Below, one piece after another: positions 60,951 through 64,000 of a stretch of 64,000 nt of DNA. This stretch comes from Aphelocoma coerulescens (Eukaryota; Chordata; Aves; Passeriformes; Corvidae), in assembly GCF_041296385.1 (NCBI RefSeq), contig NC_091017.1:50466214-50530213 (forward strand). The letters are read 5' to 3'. A program made the position numbers and the translations under genes. Within the stretch, counting starts at the first letter, position 1. Every line of letters starts with the position of its first letter. The notes under the pieces were generated by a model. That model saw nothing but the letters and a program-made list of their open reading frames with translations. It searched no databases and had not been told where the DNA came from.

Positions 60951-63900
60951 GTAACTAACTAGTTGTGATGTGTACTGGTGTAGTTTTGCAATGGAAAAAT
61001 ATTCCATAGAAGTGAATAACCTGTGCACTGAACACAAAAAGTATATACAGAAGAAATGAAAAGCGTAGTAAAATTTGCTACTTAAGAGGTTAAAAGGATT
61101 TCAAAAAACTCAGAATGTGACTGCAATAAGCTTTCAAAGAACTCGGGACAGGGGTAAATGCTGATCTTAGATAAAACAGCTTGAAATATGCTAAAGTTTT
61201 TCTAGTTTGGGTGCATCTTTAATGCCTCTATTTCCAAGATCATGCCTTTAAGGGGAAAGCGATAATTGAAAAAAGAAATATGACATCAAAAAATTCAAAT
61301 GAGGAAGGAAAAGCTGTTTTCTTACAATGAAAAATAGATCAAGAATCAAGAATATATTTTTAATGGAGGTCATCTTACCTTTTAGTATTCAGACTATCAC
61401 ATAAAATACTATATTAAGTTATGGCAGTATAATGTCAGTGGTATATCTCATGATACTTTCAATGACAAACTACTTTAAGGCTTTAGAGCATGAATTTGAG
61501 ACATTTGAATATAAATCAGAAAAACATGTTAAAGTTACCATAATTTCAGTTACAGAATATAAAAACTAAATTGCGTATTCTATACAAAAAGGACTTCCTA
61601 ATTCCTTTTCTCATTTCATATCTATATAAAATGAAAGCTTTAGATATTTTCCTGCTTTGTTCTAAAAGGAGATACAGAGCTGAAAGCAACATTCTGATTT
61701 CCATTTTTTAGGAGTAATTATTTCAAGAAATAAGCTTCAAATAAGGTGGTATGAGCTTGTGATAGGACATAAAAGGTGATCTGGGAAGAAAGCACTCACG
61801 GGTAAGTACCTGGGGGAGAACAGTCCTTTTCTGAGATGTTCCACGCAGATACAGCATAGAGTTTTGGACTTAACACCTTAAAAATGCTGACATATGTTTG
61901 AAACAGAAGTTCACACAGGGATAAAATAGAAGTTCAATCAAGAAATATCAGCATATCTGAATATTCCCTAGTCATATGAGCCACTTTTACCACTTCTGTG
62001 AGTATTTTACTTGCAGTGCTGGAGTCCCAAAGGAAATGTAACAGAAATTTAGCAGCAGATATGACAAGTTGAGACTACAAGAAAAAATATAGAGATTTAA
62101 ATTGCACAATGGTGGTATCTACTTATTTAAAGGCAAGAAAATGCTATGTGAGTCTGAGATTTTGGAAATTACAAGTTCAGTCTTCTCAAGAGATGAGAAG
62201 TCATTGCTTCACACTGTCTGCATGTGGAGGCTCTTGTCAGTCAGTCCGAAATTGAAACACATATCCAGAAATTTTATGGAAATTGAATTAAAATTAAAAT
62301 TTGATTCCTATAATGTTAAATCAAACCTTAAATCTTAAAATAAAACTGAGAGGTCTCCTATATCTGTAAAGAATAATAAGAGGGAATGAATGAGAGTAAA
62401 CATTGATCATCTGTCTTTTTGAAGAACTATAATAGCCAAAGGTTTATTACTGATGGTACTTCATCTCACATCCAGACTCATGTGAAGTGCCATATGACCA
62501 TTAATAGCAAATAAGACAGCTAAGAGTGTTCTACTTTCTTTCAAGTTATGTTAATTATTCAAATAGCTGACATATCAGATGACAATTAAATCAGATATTT
62601 TGAATAAAGAGAACACCTAATGACCAAGATATCTACACTTTAACAGCCATAGAAACATGCAAGACTTGAGTGTAAGTATCCATAACCCATATGCAAACCA
62701 AAAATTTGTAAGTAGGCTACATTTATACATAGAGCAATTAAGTCCATTTAATGATTTATTCTTTACAGTGGATTTTCTGTATAGCAGAGATACTTTAGTC
62801 TGTAGAATCATTTGCCCTTTAGAAAGACTGCAAATGCTGCATGGCAATATTCAGAACAGAATGTTAAAAACACACATATTGCTGTATATCAAAGAGTGCA
62901 TACTTGCAAGGTTATGTGAGTAACCACATCAGAACAGGCTTTTGTATTCCCACAGAATGTCTGGGACACATTCTGCACTGCATCTGGGAGTGCCTTCCAA
63001 GAAGTTTCAAATACATTTTAACAGAGGCTTAGCATACTTCTGGTGTCCTGTACTATGAAAGAGGTCACATCTGTAGTAAGAGATGGAAGTTTTTGGAATA
63101 TGCAAGAGGATAAAGGTCAGTGCAATCTCACTGTGTGGTATCTTCCTCTTATTCTTTTATTTCCATTCTGTTATACCATATGTATATACCATATGTATAA
63201 GACTATCTGGTTTCAATTCAAGGATAAATTCTTCAGTAAACAGGTAGCACACTAAATGTAGTCCAAGATAAAATAATATCTGATATTAAGTGTAACCATT
63301 GAGAAATACAACATTATAAAAAGTATAAATGACAAGGGGTTACATACTGTCTAACCTCAGGTACAGTCAGCAAACAATTTGCTATGGGGATTAAATAATT
63401 AATATAAAAATAGATTTTATGGTATGTAAAAATGTTCAAAGAATTTCTTTGAAATTCTCTTTGGCAAAGAGAGTTAGAAAAGAGTATGGACGGGGAACAA
63501 AAAACAACTCTAAAAACTATGCCACAGTAAGTATTTGGTAAAACCAATGTATAAAAAAAGAAGTATATACTTAAACTGAAAATTATTATGATTCACCTAG
63601 TCATGTGAAAAAAACCCTCAAGTATAAAATGACAAAAAGGGGACCACAATATTTATGCATGCTAAATATCTTCTGAAACTTCTGGCAATGTTACTAACAA
63701 AGAGTCTTTCTGTAAGAAACGGGATATAGCAAAATTAAGAATGAGTTCAAAAGGTTTTCAGTAACAGCAAGAGTGATTAAACATGTTAAAACAGGATAGA
63801 AAGAAGGAGTCATGACTCAAACTTTCAGTTGGTGTTATCAGAGAACCTAGTAGTATCACAAATTAGAAAAGTGGACTCAGGATGCAGTATTTCTCTTTTT

Positions 63901-64000
63901 GCTTCAAATGCTCCAAGAATGAGAGGCTGTTATCCTAGCTTGTATTGAAGAACTTATATTATATTTTGAAGAATACAGGTAGGTTAATTCGCCTTTCACT
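60951..64000. other. AT-rich non-coding DNA
   Basis: Frames reach 88 codons at most and overlap on both strands (62617-62923). A 13-bp tandem duplication with an internal CATATG palindrome lies at 63172-63197. No transposon, exon or RNA gene was recognised. Confidence 0.55.
63172..63197. repeat. 13-bp tandem duplication
   Basis: Two adjacent copies of TATACCATATGTA, each with a CATATG palindrome in it. Confidence 0.75.

Overview
The window is vertebrate, and most likely avian, nuclear DNA with no recognisable complete protein-coding gene. It is AT-rich. Open frames are short (longest 170 codons), unrelated to one another and scattered over both strands. There are no bacterial operons, ribosome-binding sites, CRISPR arrays, rRNA or tRNA genes. 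Bird origin rests on the interspersed repeats: several fragments match the 3' part of the avian LINE CR1, and three segments have the structure or sequence of avian endogenous-retrovirus LTRs. Exact species and chromosome cannot be told from the sequence; a passerine is my guess from the LTR at 55187-55718.

Layout: 1-9238 is AT-rich non-coding DNA with an inverted repeat (1810-1930), a fused 3'/5' splice-site motif (2795-2818), an internally deleted CR1 (3464-3700), an unassigned GC-rich patch (5190-5530) and a worn CR1 3' end (8253-8306). 9239-10937 is a retroviral-repeat cluster: a solo LTR on the minus strand with a perfect 6-bp target duplication, followed by a degenerate plus-strand LTR. 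10938-55064 is mostly AT-rich intergenic or intronic DNA with microsatellites (the GGAT/GATA block at 25205-25314 is the largest), one short CR1 3' end (33270-33331), a possible LTR (29690-30060) and A/C-rich tracts. 55065-55895 is a CR1 fragment split by a 532-bp solo LTR with a perfect 5-bp duplication. 60619-60950 is another CR1.

The best hint of a gene is an open 66-codon segment on the minus strand (60011-60211) with a good splice acceptor and protein-like composition; I cannot name its family. A weaker exon-like segment lies at 39320-39440 on the plus strand. If either is real, the window is part of a gene with long introns; otherwise it is a gene-poor stretch. I found no convincing new multi-gene system.
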